In this document: in pieces, positions 1-11,485 of the stretch | Position numbering within the stretch: the first letter of the stretch is position 1 | Layout of the letters: every line of letters begins with the position of its first letter | Program-made: the position numbers and the translations under genes | DNA from: Anolis sagrei | Taxonomy: Eukaryota > Chordata > Lepidosauria > Squamata > Anolidae | Direction of reading: 5' to 3' | Assembly: GCF_037176765.1 (NCBI RefSeq) | Contig: NC_090021.1 | Location: forward strand, 61,509,453-61,573,452 | DNA: 64,000 nucleotides | The notes under the pieces: generated by a model | Seen by the model: the letters and a program-made list of their open reading frames with translations, nothing else | What the model was told of the DNA's origin: nothing | Database searches by the model: none

Positions 1-864
1 TAGGACACATAGAGTTAGCCCTAGTCAGTTGCTAACTGATCTGTGCAATAGAGGAAATTGGATGTAATTACAAACCTAGGGCAATGCGATAGATAACTAG
101 GATCTGGCCAGATTTAAACTGAATTCCATGCATACAACCAGGTATCTGTTTGGATTGCCATCTGGTCTGGATATCAAGCAGTTTTTTTAAAAAATTTCTT
201 AAAGTATCTCTTTCACGCACAGTTACAGGGCAAAAGAGCAGTTAGTATCCTGTCCAAATGTTTCGCAAGAAAAAGTCTGCCCTGCTTTTAATCTTTTTTT
301 AAACCAATGAGTGAAGTCTTGTACCTACGACTGATATTTTTTGCCCCATCCTCTCTCAAAATTCCAGTTTTCCATTTTCAGGCTTAATGTTACAATGCCA
401 GAAAGAAATTCTAGCTTTTGCAGGAAAACCTAACTGATGCCTGTTTTGAAGAGTTCTTCACAAAGACTGCCCAGTGAACAATGAAGCCTTTGCAATGAAG
501 AAGGGAGAGAATGCAACAAAGTTGGGTAAAGCTGCAGTGATTAGTATTTCAGTTTCCATGGAACCAGTTGTTTTCAAGATTTGTTCGATGTTGCAATGTT
601 TATTTGGAAAAACATCAAGTTCCATTGTATGAAGGGTAGTCAGGGTTCTCTCAATGTCTGATGTGGAAAGCAAAGAGGATTTGCATTATTGCCACTGTCA
701 CTCTACCTCACACTGCCTATCCACCATCACTATCTCTACTGCTGTTTTCCCCTGCCTTGCTTTTAATCTTTTTTCAACCTCCTTGCTTTGCAGCACCCAC
801 TTATGTGCTTACCAGTTCTCTGTTTATAGTACTGCTAGGTTTTCCACCTTCTGTTGTTTTTGAA
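1..864. other. Intergenic, nothing recognised
   Basis: AT-rich sequence with no open frame that resembles a known protein and no terminal repeats I could recognise. The short frames here (about 70-90 codons) have no domain signature. It ends in a short GGCA-type run at about 867-900 that leads into the purine-rich tract. Confidence 0.5.
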
Positions 865-1495
865 GGCAGGGAGGCAGGCAGGCAGGCGGGCTGGCAAGCA
901 AGCATCACTATAACTGAATGAAGGTTGGAGGTTCATTTATGTCTGCAAGGTAAGGAAAATGGTACAGAGGCAAGGTAAAGCAACCAGGCAAAAGAGGGAA
1001 GGGTAGGAGGTAAGTGCAGTGGAGAACCTCCCAGATAAGGGAGGTGCAGGAGAAGCAAGGTGAGGAGAAAGGGGGGGAAGGAGCATAGAAAAGGTGTGAC
1101 ATTGAAGTGGCAAATTGCAGAAAGCATGGGAGGGAGGCTTGGCAAAAATGTGAGGCGTGGGAGGAGAAAGGAGGCAAACATTGATGAGAAGTGTAGTAGC
1201 AGGTGGTAAGGAGTGAGGAAGGTAACAGGAATTACAAGAGTGGTAGCCCAAGGAAAGGCATGAAGGGAAGGAAGTTGGGGTAGAATCATGAGTGGGGTGC
1301 AAAAAGCATGAGTCGATGCATGGTAAAGATGAACCAAGGAGGAATAGAAGTAAGCTGTGGAGTAAGAGAGGGAGGCATTGTGAAGGCACAAAGAGAGACT
1401 AAATAGCAAAAAAGGAGAGAAGACAGAGTGACAGATGCAGGGCAAGGGTACTAAGATCGGAGCAGTAGGTACAAGGTGTGTCAAATTAAAAGGGA
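865..1495. repeat. Purine-rich degenerate repeat tract
   Basis: About 630 bases with a strong excess of A and G on the plus strand and recurring words such as GGAGGCA, GGTAAGG and AAGGCA. This looks like a decayed simple repeat or minisatellite that began as (GGCA)n or (GGAA)n-like sequence; a clean (GGCA)n run survives near 867-900. The strand asymmetry removes stop codons from the minus strand and leaves frames of up to 183 codons there. Their translations are rich in Leu, Pro, Ser, Phe and Cys and show no domain, so I do not call them genes. Confidence 0.6.
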
Positions 1496-3019
1496 AGGAG
1501 ATATAGTCTGTTTATTTCACCTTAACCCATGAATCAGATGGCTGTCACTCTTCAGGACTTCATCTAATATGGTCATGGATCTAAAAGGTTTTTGTCATCA
1601 GAAAAAAAAGAGATCTGGCAAGAAGATCATTAGAACTCTGCATGCATGACAAATGTTATCGTCAACACCACACCAGCTGACAGCCACTTTGCATTATTCT
1701 TCTCTTGATTTTGATCCCCACAAAAACCCTGTAAAGGTGGATCTACTGAGAAGTAACAATGACACATTATAAGGGCAAGACATTTGAACTTGATCCTCTC
1801 TGTTCCAAAGCCAGCACTTCAAACATTCTATATTCGTTCTCTCAAAAGAGTAGTTTCTTTGTTAAATATCACATCTAGACTAAAATATAGTAGTAGAAAA
1901 AAGATAACTATCCATGTGCTGAACTTGAATGATTAGAATGCAAATTAATAATATGAATAATTATAAAATTTGCATGGTATGTAAACTAGATGTCTGATTT
2001 GAGGAACTGGAACACGGCAACTTGCCATATAATTTAACACCTATTTAGGGAAGAACATCTGCCCCTTAGAACTGTTGATAGAGGCTAGAGTTTGCTTTTC
2101 TTTGGCTCTCCAGTTTCACTGCCAATTCCAATGGAAACTGGAGTTAGCCTTTATTGGGCTGATGCTCAGATGAAAATATAATTATTCTTTAGAATCTGCA
2201 CGTCACCAAATTTCCTCCCCTTGCTATTGAGAAGTAGGCAGTGCAAAGCCCCTCGTTCACTTATGCGCATCCCTTCTGCTCTGCAGTCCCAGGGCAATAA
2301 CATGTTTGTGTTTTAATATATTGAAATCATGTTTATTCTTAACAAGCCTACAGATGTTACATCTCAGTGCTTGAGTTATGCAACTATTTGAGAGGTGGAG
2401 TCATTACAAATGCACAGATAAACAAGCTGAATTTCCCCAGGAGACACTTGGAATATACTGGTCCTCATGCTTTGCAGACATATTTGCTGGAGAACTTTAA
2501 AACATTTAGGGGTTCACTCAATATATGTAATTAAGGACAATGCTGCACCTCTTGCGAGATAGCAGGAACTGGGAAGAAACTAAGAACATGGAAATTATAT
2601 CATGCTTCATGTTTTGGTAGAAAAACAGTCCTCCAAATAGATCAAAGGTTAATTCATTCCAGAACTGACATATTATTTCAGATAACTTGGGCATACAGCA
2701 CAACAAAAGACCTGCCACATAATCTAAAAAGGAACACAAAGGAAATTAAGAGGTCCTGAATGTCTGCTAGAAAGTTAATAAACACTATTATTAACTGATA
2801 TGTGTCACTGAAAGCTCAAATTACTTTCATTAGTTCTTTATTTAAAACAGCTTTCTCCAACATGGTGCTCTAGCAGCATTCTGTGGTACAACTCACTGGC
2901 CTAAAATATTATTTCAGTTTTGCTAAGTCTCCTTAGAAATTATGTGTGTAATGATGTTTGATATAAAAAAAATTGCTTATGTGTGTGCCATATTTTTAAA
3001 ATTTTGTATGCATTTTACT
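1496..3019. other. Intergenic, nothing recognised
   Basis: AT-rich unique-looking sequence. No coding signature, terminal inverted repeat or known LINE/SINE 3' end was recognised. Confidence 0.45.
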
Positions 3020-3630
3020 TTGTATTTCTAGGTGCAAAGATTACTGCAGATGCAGACTACAGTCAGGAAATCAGAAGATGTTTACTTCTTGGGAGGAGAG
3101 CAATGACCAATCTCGATAAAATAGTGAAGAACAGAGACATCACACTGGCAATGAAGATTCGCATAGTAAAAGCAATGGTATTCCCCATAGTAACCTACGG
3201 ATGTGAAAGCTGGACCATAAGGAAGGCTGAGCGAAGGAAGATAGATGCTTTTGAATTGTGATGTTAGAGGAAAGTTCTGAGAGTGCCTTGGACCGCGAGA
3301 AGATCCAACCAGTCCATACTTCAGGAAATAAAGCCCGACTGCTCATTGGAGGGAAGGATATAAGAAGCCAAGATGAAGTATTTTGGCCACATAATGAGAA
3401 GACAGGAAAGCTTAGAGAAGACAATTACGCTGGAGAAAATGGAAGGAAAAAGGAAGAGGGCCCAACAAAGGACAAGATGGATGGATGGATGGTATCATTG
3501 AAGTAACTAGCTTGAACTTGAAGGAAGTAACTAGCTGGGGGTGGCGATGGCCAACAGGGAACTCTGGCGTGAGCTGGTCCAAGAAGTCACAAAGAGTTGG
3601 AAGTGACTGAACAAATAAACAACAACAACA
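3020..3630 (+). mobile_element. BovB (RTE clade) LINE 3' end
   Basis: Conceptual translation from about 3030 reads GAKITADADYSQEIRR, then LLGRRAMTNLDKIVK, then YGCESWTIRKAERRKIDAFE. After a stop it continues with a match to RVPWTARRSNQSIL and a basic tail containing GKRKRGRQRTRW. These are the hallmark C-terminal residues of BovB/RTE reverse transcriptases. The copy is 5' truncated to the last fifth of the frame, contains stops, and ends at 3601-3630 with GAAGTGACTGAACAAATAAA followed by (CAA)n, the standard BovB terminus. The family is known for horizontal transfer between squamates and ruminants. A second copy lies on the minus strand at 19279-19680. Confidence 0.9.
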
Positions 3631-3639
3631 TGCATCTTG

Positions 3640-3780
3640 AATTATTTTATATTTCTTTTATGTGATTATTTAAAATTGTTTTTACATTTCTATTGTTGGT
3701 TTTTAATTTATTCAGTTTTTGTGATCCATCTTGGGCCTCAGTCAAGGAGAATGTGGCATTTAAGTGAAATAAATACATTG
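3640..3780 (+). repeat. LINE/SINE 3' tail fragment (CR1/L2-type)
   Basis: The segment ends with GATCCATCTTGGGCCTC, then an AGGAGAATGTGGCA block and an AAATAAATA tail. This resembles the 3' end shared by several squamate L2-group LINEs and the SINEs that borrow it. Only the tail is kept; no promoter or coding part is seen. Confidence 0.45.
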
Positions 3781-4567
3781 TTCTGCACTTCACACTCAGT
3801 TTGCAGTAACTAGATTAATCCATGGGAAAACTATAAGGAGGAGAAAACACTGGGGTATTTGAAAAGCAGGTTAAAAAGTGGAATGCCAGAAAGTAAATGG
3901 AGACTATTATTATCAAATCAGGACAGTTGAAGGATTTGCTGGAAACTATCTGGATGAGGAAAAAGTCTGAAACATGGGGGCAGGGGAGAAAAGGAACAAG
4001 TTTACTTCCATTCTCATTCCATTCCTCTTCTCCTGCTCCAAATGTTCAGGCCAGCGCTATTCAAAATGGTGGCCTGTGAACAAATAGTTTCTGTGAAAGA
4101 AGAAAAAAAGTTGTGTCAAATATGGCACTGGCCTCCGATGCATCTGATAGCATGATTGAGGTGATTTTAAATGGTTGTTTTGCTGTTTGAACTTTATACT
4201 GAGATATTTTGATTTAAGGGTAATACTGTATATAAATACATCAACAGGTAAATAAAATAACAGCCAGCCCCACCCACTGCTATTAGTGTTAAAAGTTAAC
4301 CCTCCTTTCACTGTTTCATAGACAAAGCAATGAGTGGATGTTTAATAAATAATTATGCATCTGATCTGGCCCAAGTGCTAGGTTGCAAGACCATATCTTT
4401 AATAAGCTGTTCATGTGGCACTTTCCTCTATTAAAGCCCACAAACACTAGAGATGAAATAAGTACTTAAGAGTGACCTGGCAGCTTTTGTTCATATGCAT
4501 TGGTCATTGTGAAGAGTAACTATTCATAGCCCTGTCCTCCACAAATGGAAGCTAAACCCACATTAAA

Positions 4568-4630
4568 TTTTATTTATTTATTTATTTGCTTCATTTGTTA
4601 ACCGCCGCTCTCAGCCCAATTTATGCAGCC
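4568..4630 (-). repeat. L2-like LINE 3' tail, minus strand
   Basis: (TTTA)n followed by TTTGTTAACCGCCGCTCTC and AGCCC is the reverse complement of the 3' end of the long LINE at 32.8-37.9 kb (GGGCTGAGAGGGGCGG, then AATAAATGC and (AATA)n). It is a heavily 5'-truncated copy of the same or a sister family. Another such tail is at about 19803-19863. Confidence 0.65.
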
Positions 4631-4655
4631 TAATCTCCAAGGAGCAAATTTTATA

Positions 4656-5460
4656 CGAAGGTTATCCGGAAAGTAAGGTTAAAAGGCGCATAGCTCTCAT
4701 GGGGAATTTTTGTGGGGGAAGTTGTTGTCACTGCCATGTCAAGGGAAGCCAGTGGAAGCAAACCAGCAGTGCCAGTCATCAGTAGCTCATCGACTGGTGT
4801 TGTGGTGAAGGTTAGAGATTAGCGTTCCCATTCCGTTTCGCTCCAAGTGCAAAGTTCGCAATGTGATATGCTACCCACATGCTAGAAGCATGAATACTGC
4901 TGCAATTCATTGCAAAATCATTTCAGTTTATGGAGAGGGCATAATGTCAAGACAGCATGTGACAAAATGGGTACAGAATATATTGTGAGACCATATAGAA
5001 ACTTCACAAAGCCATCCAAAACAAATGTTGTGGAATGCTGATGGCAAGAGTCTGTCTCCTTCATGACAATGTGCATCTCCACACTACTCATGCAACACAA
5101 AAGTTGTTGACTTCATTTGGTTGGGATGTTTTAAGCCACCCCCCTCACAGCTCCAATCTCAGTGTCTCAGCTCCAGTGACTATCATCTGTTCACTAAATT
5201 GAAGGAACACCTTGGTGGAAAACACTTTTCTGATGACGAGGTGAAAATTGAAGTGACGAACTGGCTGAAAAAGTCAAAGGGAAACTTCTATGACAAAGGC
5301 ATCAAAAACTTGTCCCACTGATGAAACATGTATTGAACTGAATAATGATTATGTGGAAAAATAATGTAATACCTATGCTGCAATCCATATACATTTTATT
5401 AAATATATTCATTTTTTGTATTAAAAAAAACTTGTAACATTACTTTCCAGATAACCCTCG
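4656..5460 (+). mobile_element. Mariner-family DNA transposon, internally deleted
   Basis: The terminal inverted repeats CGAAGGTTATCCGGAAAGTA (from 4656) and, reverse complemented, CGAGGGTTATCTGGAAAGTA (ending 5460) match at 17 of 20 positions. Both ends are flanked by the TA expected for Tc1/mariner. Inside are remnants of a mariner transposase on the plus strand: an N-terminal helix-turn-helix piece (about 4889-4990, with VYGEGIMSRQHVTKW), then LLHDNVHLHTTHAT (second catalytic Asp), then SSDYHLFTKLKEHLGGK (third Asp) to a stop at 5319-5321. At 805 bp it is well short of the usual ~1.3 kb. The missing middle contains the first catalytic Asp, so the copy cannot encode a transposase but could once have been mobilised in trans. 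Confidence 0.88.
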
Positions 5461-5462
5461 TA

Positions 5463-8200
5463 GTTTAATGCCTAGTGAAATGTGCTGCAGAAATGGCTGG
5501 TAACTGGATTTTTCCTATTCTAAAGGGGAAGCACCCTTATGATGCCTGACTATCTTGTCTCAACAGAAACCGTGCCCAGGCAGGCAGGATTTGCTGCTCT
5601 TAAAATTTACAAAAATATTTACTTACATGTACCTGGAAGACATTGCTTTTGAATATGATGGATAACAATGAAAGAAAAATAAACAATAAAGAAGAGAGAA
5701 ATGCATTCTGTATATATAATTTTTATTTAAAGTTTTCTATGCAAACTTTAAAGAAAAATACATATTATTTTGTGTTATTTTCCACCAAGCATCACAGAAA
5801 AATAGAAATAATAATAATAAAGAGCATTCTACAGATTATGAGATGAATAACAGCACATGATTCACTGGTAAGTTTAGGAGACATTATTTTTGATTTGTAC
5901 AATACAATGTGGAAAGTTATTGCAGAGGAAAGTATGTAACATGTTGGGCGTGCTCCTTTTTTCACCTTGTGCTTCCCTTGTGTCTCTGTCTGCTGAATCA
6001 TTACATAGGCTGGGAAATAAGTGGTTTCCATTCTTCAAAGGCTTGTTCTAGCTTGCAAAGCATGGAGAAATGCCACTGAACACAACAATGGTTACTTCTG
6101 ATTACCTCCTGTAGGATCTGCCTGTATAGGCTGTAATCTACTGCTGACTCTCTTCTTCCCCCTTCTTCTGGAAAAGGGGGATTGAATTCATGCAAGAGCC
6201 ACATTAAAAACAGATAAATAAATCAAGCAACCGAGTGTTAACGCTACAGATTGTTATTTTGGCACATTGCATGGGGAAACCCTAGGAAAGAGAGTGTACT
6301 TGCTTTCTGAGTTCAGAAAAAGACAAAATATGGCAGCTGGAGAGGGGTTGTCACTACTAGAACTAAGGTATTTTGTGGGGTTTTTTTCTGGGCCTTAAAT
6401 AAGAGCTCCAAGATTGCATCCAAACATTTCAAAATGGCTGGGTAACACAGGCAGAAGAGTTTGGAAGGTTCTGAATTGACACCTCATTGAATGCATGGAA
6501 GTTTGGAGATGGTACATATTTGGTAAATTTAATATACAATTTGTTACATTGTTGCTACATGTGCATTGTGTGACACATACATGCATGCACAGAGAGACTT
6601 TAAGTGTTACTATGTTTGCAATATGTAATTGTAGTTGGCCCCATAGTATCCAGAAAGAAAGCAAAACTGACACTCAGCTGGCCTGGTCAATTTCAACCTC
6701 AGGTCTCCATTTCCCTATGAAGGAATAGCTTTGTGGAAACAATTCATCAGAGGTTTGAGGATATGAAGAAATGTTTTGGTTCTCCGTCCTGGTTGTGAAT
6801 TTGCTCAGAAAAAGGGATGGTTTGGGCTTGCAATTAACTGGAAAAATCAAGGAGGTAAGTTTCTTAAGAGGCGTTAAAGTGTCCAAAAAAGTGAAGGGTG
6901 AGTTTTAAGTAGGTATTTGCAATGGACAATTATAGCAGCTCAGTCACACTTCAACTTCCATGGCTCCCTCCTATAGAAGAACTGGGATGTGTAGCCTTTG
7001 ATGCAAGATTTATAGTTGTTTGCTTGAGAGTTCCCATAGTGCTTGTGCCTCTGGACTACAGTATAGTGGCCCTTGATATCTGCTGTGTTTTGGTTATGTG
7101 GTTCTTCAAATCCCATTCTATACCATGGGGCAGTTAAATGGTGCTGCTTATATAAAATGGCAAAGTCGAAGTTTGTCTTTAAGTTTTAATACTTTCAGGT
7201 GGTGGATGGTTGGATTCCTGGATGCAGAATCTATGGATATGGAGAGCTGACTGTGCTCTCTAACAGTGAATTCTAAACACCTTTCTTTCGGGATAGAGCC
7301 ATGACAGTGGGATCAAAGTATCACAGTCATGTACTATGGATGCATGCACATTACCCAAAGCAAGCAGGGAAGTTTTAATGCTCATCAGGAGTCAGAATTT
7401 GGTATATAATGTTAATACTGTTAACTCAGAAGTATGGATGGCAGTTCTACAGCTGCTCTCGTCAAAAATGCAAACACACAGTACTAGGGAATACCTTCTT
7501 CAAAATAGAATTAAACATGGAACTATTAAAGTATTATTAATATTATTAATATGTTTAGCCTGCAACAGAAGACTGCTAGTAGAAGCTGTCTATCTGGATT
7601 GCATTGTGTGTTTCATTATAAGTAGACCTCTTGCACATTTGTTATTGTAAGTAAAGAACATGGTATGCTTGCAGAAAACCTTACCAAGAAAAAAAAATAT
7701 GTACACAACAACAGAAACTATAGAAACACTGCACTGATCCAAGAATGAGTACAGTGATCTCACTCTGAAAACCTCCAGTCCAGCTAAAATTTTTCATTTT
7801 TTTTATTATTAACATCTTGTTTTATACAGATACATTGTAGCAATCTGGCTAGTCCAGGACTCTTCCAGACTTAAGATCCATGAGTTAAAAACTCCAAATG
7901 ACTGGCAAGAGAAAACACTAACAGCTTGATGTAATTATTCAGAACCTGGCAGTTGACTTTCGGATGCACCACTCCAGGCATGGACTCTTCTTACGAAAAC
8001 ATGGAAAAGGAGGTCAGCTAATCACAGCAAATGGCTCATCCTTTTGTAAACATTACGCTGTCTTAGGTGCTAGCCAAATCAACAGAGGGTGTGACAGCTG
8101 GAAAATGTGTAATATTGAAGCCAAAATCTGACCTAACCATGTAGAAAACTAGGCTGGGCTGGGGCCTGATTTAAATAACAAAAGAAGTTCAAAGTTCAAA
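5463..8200. other. Intergenic, nothing recognised
   Basis: About 2.7 kb of AT-rich sequence with only short frames (largest about 104 codons, no domain). No element ends with target duplications were identified. Confidence 0.4.
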
Positions 8201-8256
8201 TCATAGAATTCTAGAGTTGGGAGAAACCACAAGGGCCATTCAGTCAAATCCCACAC
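8201..8256 (-). repeat. CR1 LINE 3' end fragment
   Basis: TCATAGAATTCTAGAGTTGG followed by GAAACCACAAGGGCCATTCA and GTCAAATCCCA is the reverse complement of the CR1 3' terminus, which ends in ATTCTATGA-type octamers. The fragment is short and diverged. Confidence 0.7.
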
Positions 8257-8580
8257 TTTTTTGTTTTGGTTAAGAAAGATGTCAAAGACAGCCAGAACAA
8301 ATGTTTACATGCACATCACTAACAGACCAGTGAACATTTTGGGGCTCTCATTGGTAGTATGACTACACAACCTAGCACAATAAAGTCTGGACATCTTTAT
8401 TTCCCATTTTGCTGCCGCCCTTTACTTCCCCGCACTTATCCCCAAAACAAATTTTCTCCATCTGTTCTCTAATACTAGAAGTGAATTTTGCTGGAAAAAA
8501 AATCATCAAGACAGAAAGCAGGAAGGTGAGGCATGACTGAGGGATCTGCTTTTTCATTTTGCTGCCATTTTGCCTGCTTA

Positions 8581-8603
8581 CCCCCCCCCCCCCCCGCCCC
8601 CCG
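8581..8603. repeat. Poly-C tract
   Basis: A run of 15 C, one G, six C and GG. It could fold as a G-quadruplex on the minus strand or as an i-motif; no function is claimed. Confidence 0.85.
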
Positions 8604-8608
8604 GTTTT

Positions 8609-8751
8609 ATATAATGGACAAATATATGGGCTTCAAATGTAAATACTGCTTTTATCACATCTGGTTTGATTCCTAACATATATAATGGACAAATATTTGG
8701 GCTTCAAATGTAAATACTGCTTTTATCACATCTGGTTTGATCCCTAACATA
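8609..8751. repeat. Two-copy tandem duplication, 71-bp unit
   Basis: The segment starting ATAATGGACAAATAT at 8611 recurs at 8682 with only a few differences (for example ATATATGGG against ATATTTGGG and GATTCC against GATCCC). It is a recent local duplication of unique sequence. Confidence 0.9.
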
Positions 8752-9615
8752 TGTTCAAATCTATAGAAGTGCTAGATTTTCAAATTAGAAAAGTTAAGTT
8801 CCTAGGTCAGAAAACAGTGAGGAAGGCTCATTAACATGATAGCTCCTGTGCCCCATAATTAAGTAGTCTGGGGATGTGTACAATTGCGTCTTTAAGCCCA
8901 ATGTTGATTTAAAAGAGGAAAATCTAGACTACATTCCTGCTAAGTACTGTTTAGAGTGACTTTCCACATGACACACTAATTTCAACAGCCAAGTTTACCT
9001 CCTGCTAGAGGACTAGTCTATAGCACACAGTAGCAACAAGGAAAACATGTCTACTCTTTTTTTCCACTTTTCTGTGTGTGTCAGTGAGTGAGACAGACAA
9101 GAAAGACAGGCAATGTGTTGTTCCTTTTACACAGCACTGTTCCTGATGTTCAGGTCTTTTTCTCATTTGCTCTCCTTCAACAGGAATGTTTTGTACTAAA
9201 ATAAGCCAGGGCAGTGTAATGCATTGGATAGGAGGCTCTTGATTTTTTTTGTTTTGCCTAAGCAATTGAGAAATGTCTCTGAATTGCTGGCACACACATG
9301 GGTTGGATTACTGATAAGAACAGTAAAATGACAAAAGGGAGTATCGGTCAGTTGACAACAGAGCAGTGTTCTGTTCCTCCCCTCAGTATCAAGACAATGA
9401 TAATTTCTTGCATGCTTTAGGTCATGTCACCATCTGGCTAAATTTTAACTGATGGTCAGTGTAGTTGGATCCAATGCACTTTTATTGTAGCACAAAGACG
9501 TATATTTCAAAACTAGAAAGAAAAATATTCATTATCCATAATTCAGTGACTGAGTGATCTTACCAGTATCTTCTAAATGTTTATAACCAAGAGGCTTTTT
9601 GAAATGGTTCTTACT

Positions 9616-9672
9616 TAGGTGATCCCTTGTTGTCCGAGTAGGATAATCCTCCAGGGTGGGTCTGTAATTTTT
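9616..9672 (-). repeat. RTE-like LINE 3' tail, isolated copy
   Basis: TAGGTGATCCCTTGTTGTCC, then GAGTAGGATAATCCTCCAGG and GTGGGT, is nearly identical to the block at 9874-9922 that forms the 3' end of the larger minus-strand LINE nearby. It is probably an independent, very short 5'-truncated insertion of the same family. Confidence 0.7.
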
Positions 9673-9945
9673 AAAATGGTAAGCTTAGACTGAACAGAAA
9701 ACCGACAATATAGTCATTGGCTAGATATAGAAAAAGTTTATATACATTTCATTCCTGTTTCTCTCACTCCCTCTTTTTATTTACCATAACATGAATAACA
9801 TGTTCTGCAATTGATTGGCATCATGCCATGAAGAACAAGAGTTCCTGATTTTTAAATAATCTTCTTCTTCTTAGGTGATCCCTCATTGTCCGAGTAGGAT
9901 AATCCTCCAGGGTGGGTCCGTAGGTGACTATGGAGCCCTATTCTT

Positions 9946-11485
9946 TTTTTTTTAAATAGTTTTTATTTTGCATTTTGTTTTACATTAAAAAGGTTGGTTG
10001 AACAGTTGATTGGATAGGATAGGGGGGAAATGGGGTAAAAGAGAGGGGGGAAAGGGGGGGCTAGAAAGAAAGATGAAGGGAAGGAGGGGAGAAAAAAGTG
10101 GGGGGGGGGGAGAGATTTGACTTCCATTCTTGTTCCTGGCAGTTCTTCTGTTTCGTTAGTCCCGGTCTTAGTCCTTACATGATTATATGTTTATATATAT
10201 ACACACACACACACTTGCGTTTGTGTGTACACCTATTTATATATATATACATATACACTTTCATATATACGTGTGCTCTTTTTCTAAAGAGCAATGTCTT
10301 TCTCTGTTTCTGTCCCTTGATTTTAACTTCTCTCTCCATCTTTTTTCATTTCTTCTTTGAGGTATTCTTCGAAAGGTTTCCAGTCTGTTTGTTTTATGCA
10401 TTTTCATGTGTTTTTCTTTAATAGGAAAGTTAGTTTGTCCATGTCCTTTATTTCCACCACTTTCCTGAGCCATTGTTCTTTCGATGGTGTTGTCTCATTT
10501 TTCCATAGTTTTGCAAAGACCATTCGTGCCGCTGTTATGAAATAGGTAAATAAAATGTCCTCGTTTTGGTCTAGTTTCAATTCGTTGTCTGTAATTCCTA
10601 GTAGAAGGTATTCGGGTTTCATTGGATATTTCTTTTTTAATATCTTCTGTATTCCTTCATGTATGGTTTTCCAGTAGTTGTTTGTTTCTTTGTAAGTCCA
10701 CCACATGTGGAAATAGCTGCCCTCATGTGACTGACATTTCCAACAGTTTGATCTTAAATTTTTGTACATTAGTCCTAATTTTTGAGGCGTCATGTACCAT
10801 CTGTGAAATGTCTTGAGCCAGTTTTCCTTGAGATCAGATGAGTACGTGTATCTTAATTTCTTCTTCCATAGTTGTTCCCATTCGTGCATTTTTATTGGTC
10901 TTCCGATGTTTTTTGCCCAGTTTGTCATACAATTTTTAACTACCTCTGTCTCTGTGGCCCAGTCTAGGAGTCTGTTGTAGATTTTTGATATGTTTTTCTT
11001 ATCCGTATTTGATAGGTTATCCCAAAAGTCTTCTTTGTCGTTAAAGCCTAGTTTTTTGTCCTGGTTGAACGATTCTTTTATCTGCGCATGCTGGAACCAA
11101 GTTAGGTGGTTGAATTTCTTGGTCAATTCTTCCTGTGCCTTCGGCTCGTACGAATCCTTTGTTTTTTTTAGGATTTCTTTGTAGGTAGGCCAAATTGTCC
11201 ATCCTAGTAGTCTTCGTTGTTTTGCTTCTAGGGGTGATAGCCACATCGGGGTTCTGGTATGGAAATATTGTTTGTACTTGTTCCAGATTTTTATCAGGGA
11301 GGAACGAATGAAATGGTTCCCGAAATTCTGTTCTACTTTTGTTTTTCCATACCAGACGTATGCGTGCCATCCCGCTCTGAGGTCGAACCCCTCTAATGTG
11401 AGTATTCTTTCTTTTTTCAGCATAATCCATTCCTTTACCCAAGTTAAAGCGGAAGCCTCATAATAGGTTCTTAGGTCCGGGAGTG
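9946..11485 (-). mobile_element. L1 LINE, 5' truncated, inserted in the RTE-like LINE
   Basis: A minus-strand L1 about 1.54 kb long. Its poly-A end appears on the plus strand as poly-T at about 9945-9955. It is flanked by a perfect 14-bp target duplication, GGAGCCCTATTCTT, at 9932-9945 and 11486-11499. Because the duplicated sequence belongs to the RTE-like LINE, the order of insertion is clear: L1 came second. A dinucleotide-rich TA/CA stretch (about 10194-10260) lies in its 3' region. Confidence 0.93.
10404..11485 (-). pseudogene. L1 ORF2 C-terminal region
   Basis: An uninterrupted frame of about 360 codons on the minus strand, ending at 10404. Recognisable L1 ORF2 features include GLPLPDLRTYYEAS at the truncation point, WATETEVVKNCMTNWAKNIG, and the C-terminal segment NWLKTFHRWYMTPQKLGLMY with a nearby Cys-rich CWKCQSHEGSYFHMWW. 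The reverse transcriptase core is absent because of 5' truncation. The same frame happens to run on upstream into the RTE-like LINE to 12011, giving an apparent 535-codon protein; that chimera is an accident of the insertion. The lack of stops suggests a fairly young insertion. Confidence 0.88.

Noticed and set aside
933-1484. 183-codon minus-strand frame
   Set aside because: It comes from a purine-rich tract; strand asymmetry removes stops and the translation has no recognisable domain.
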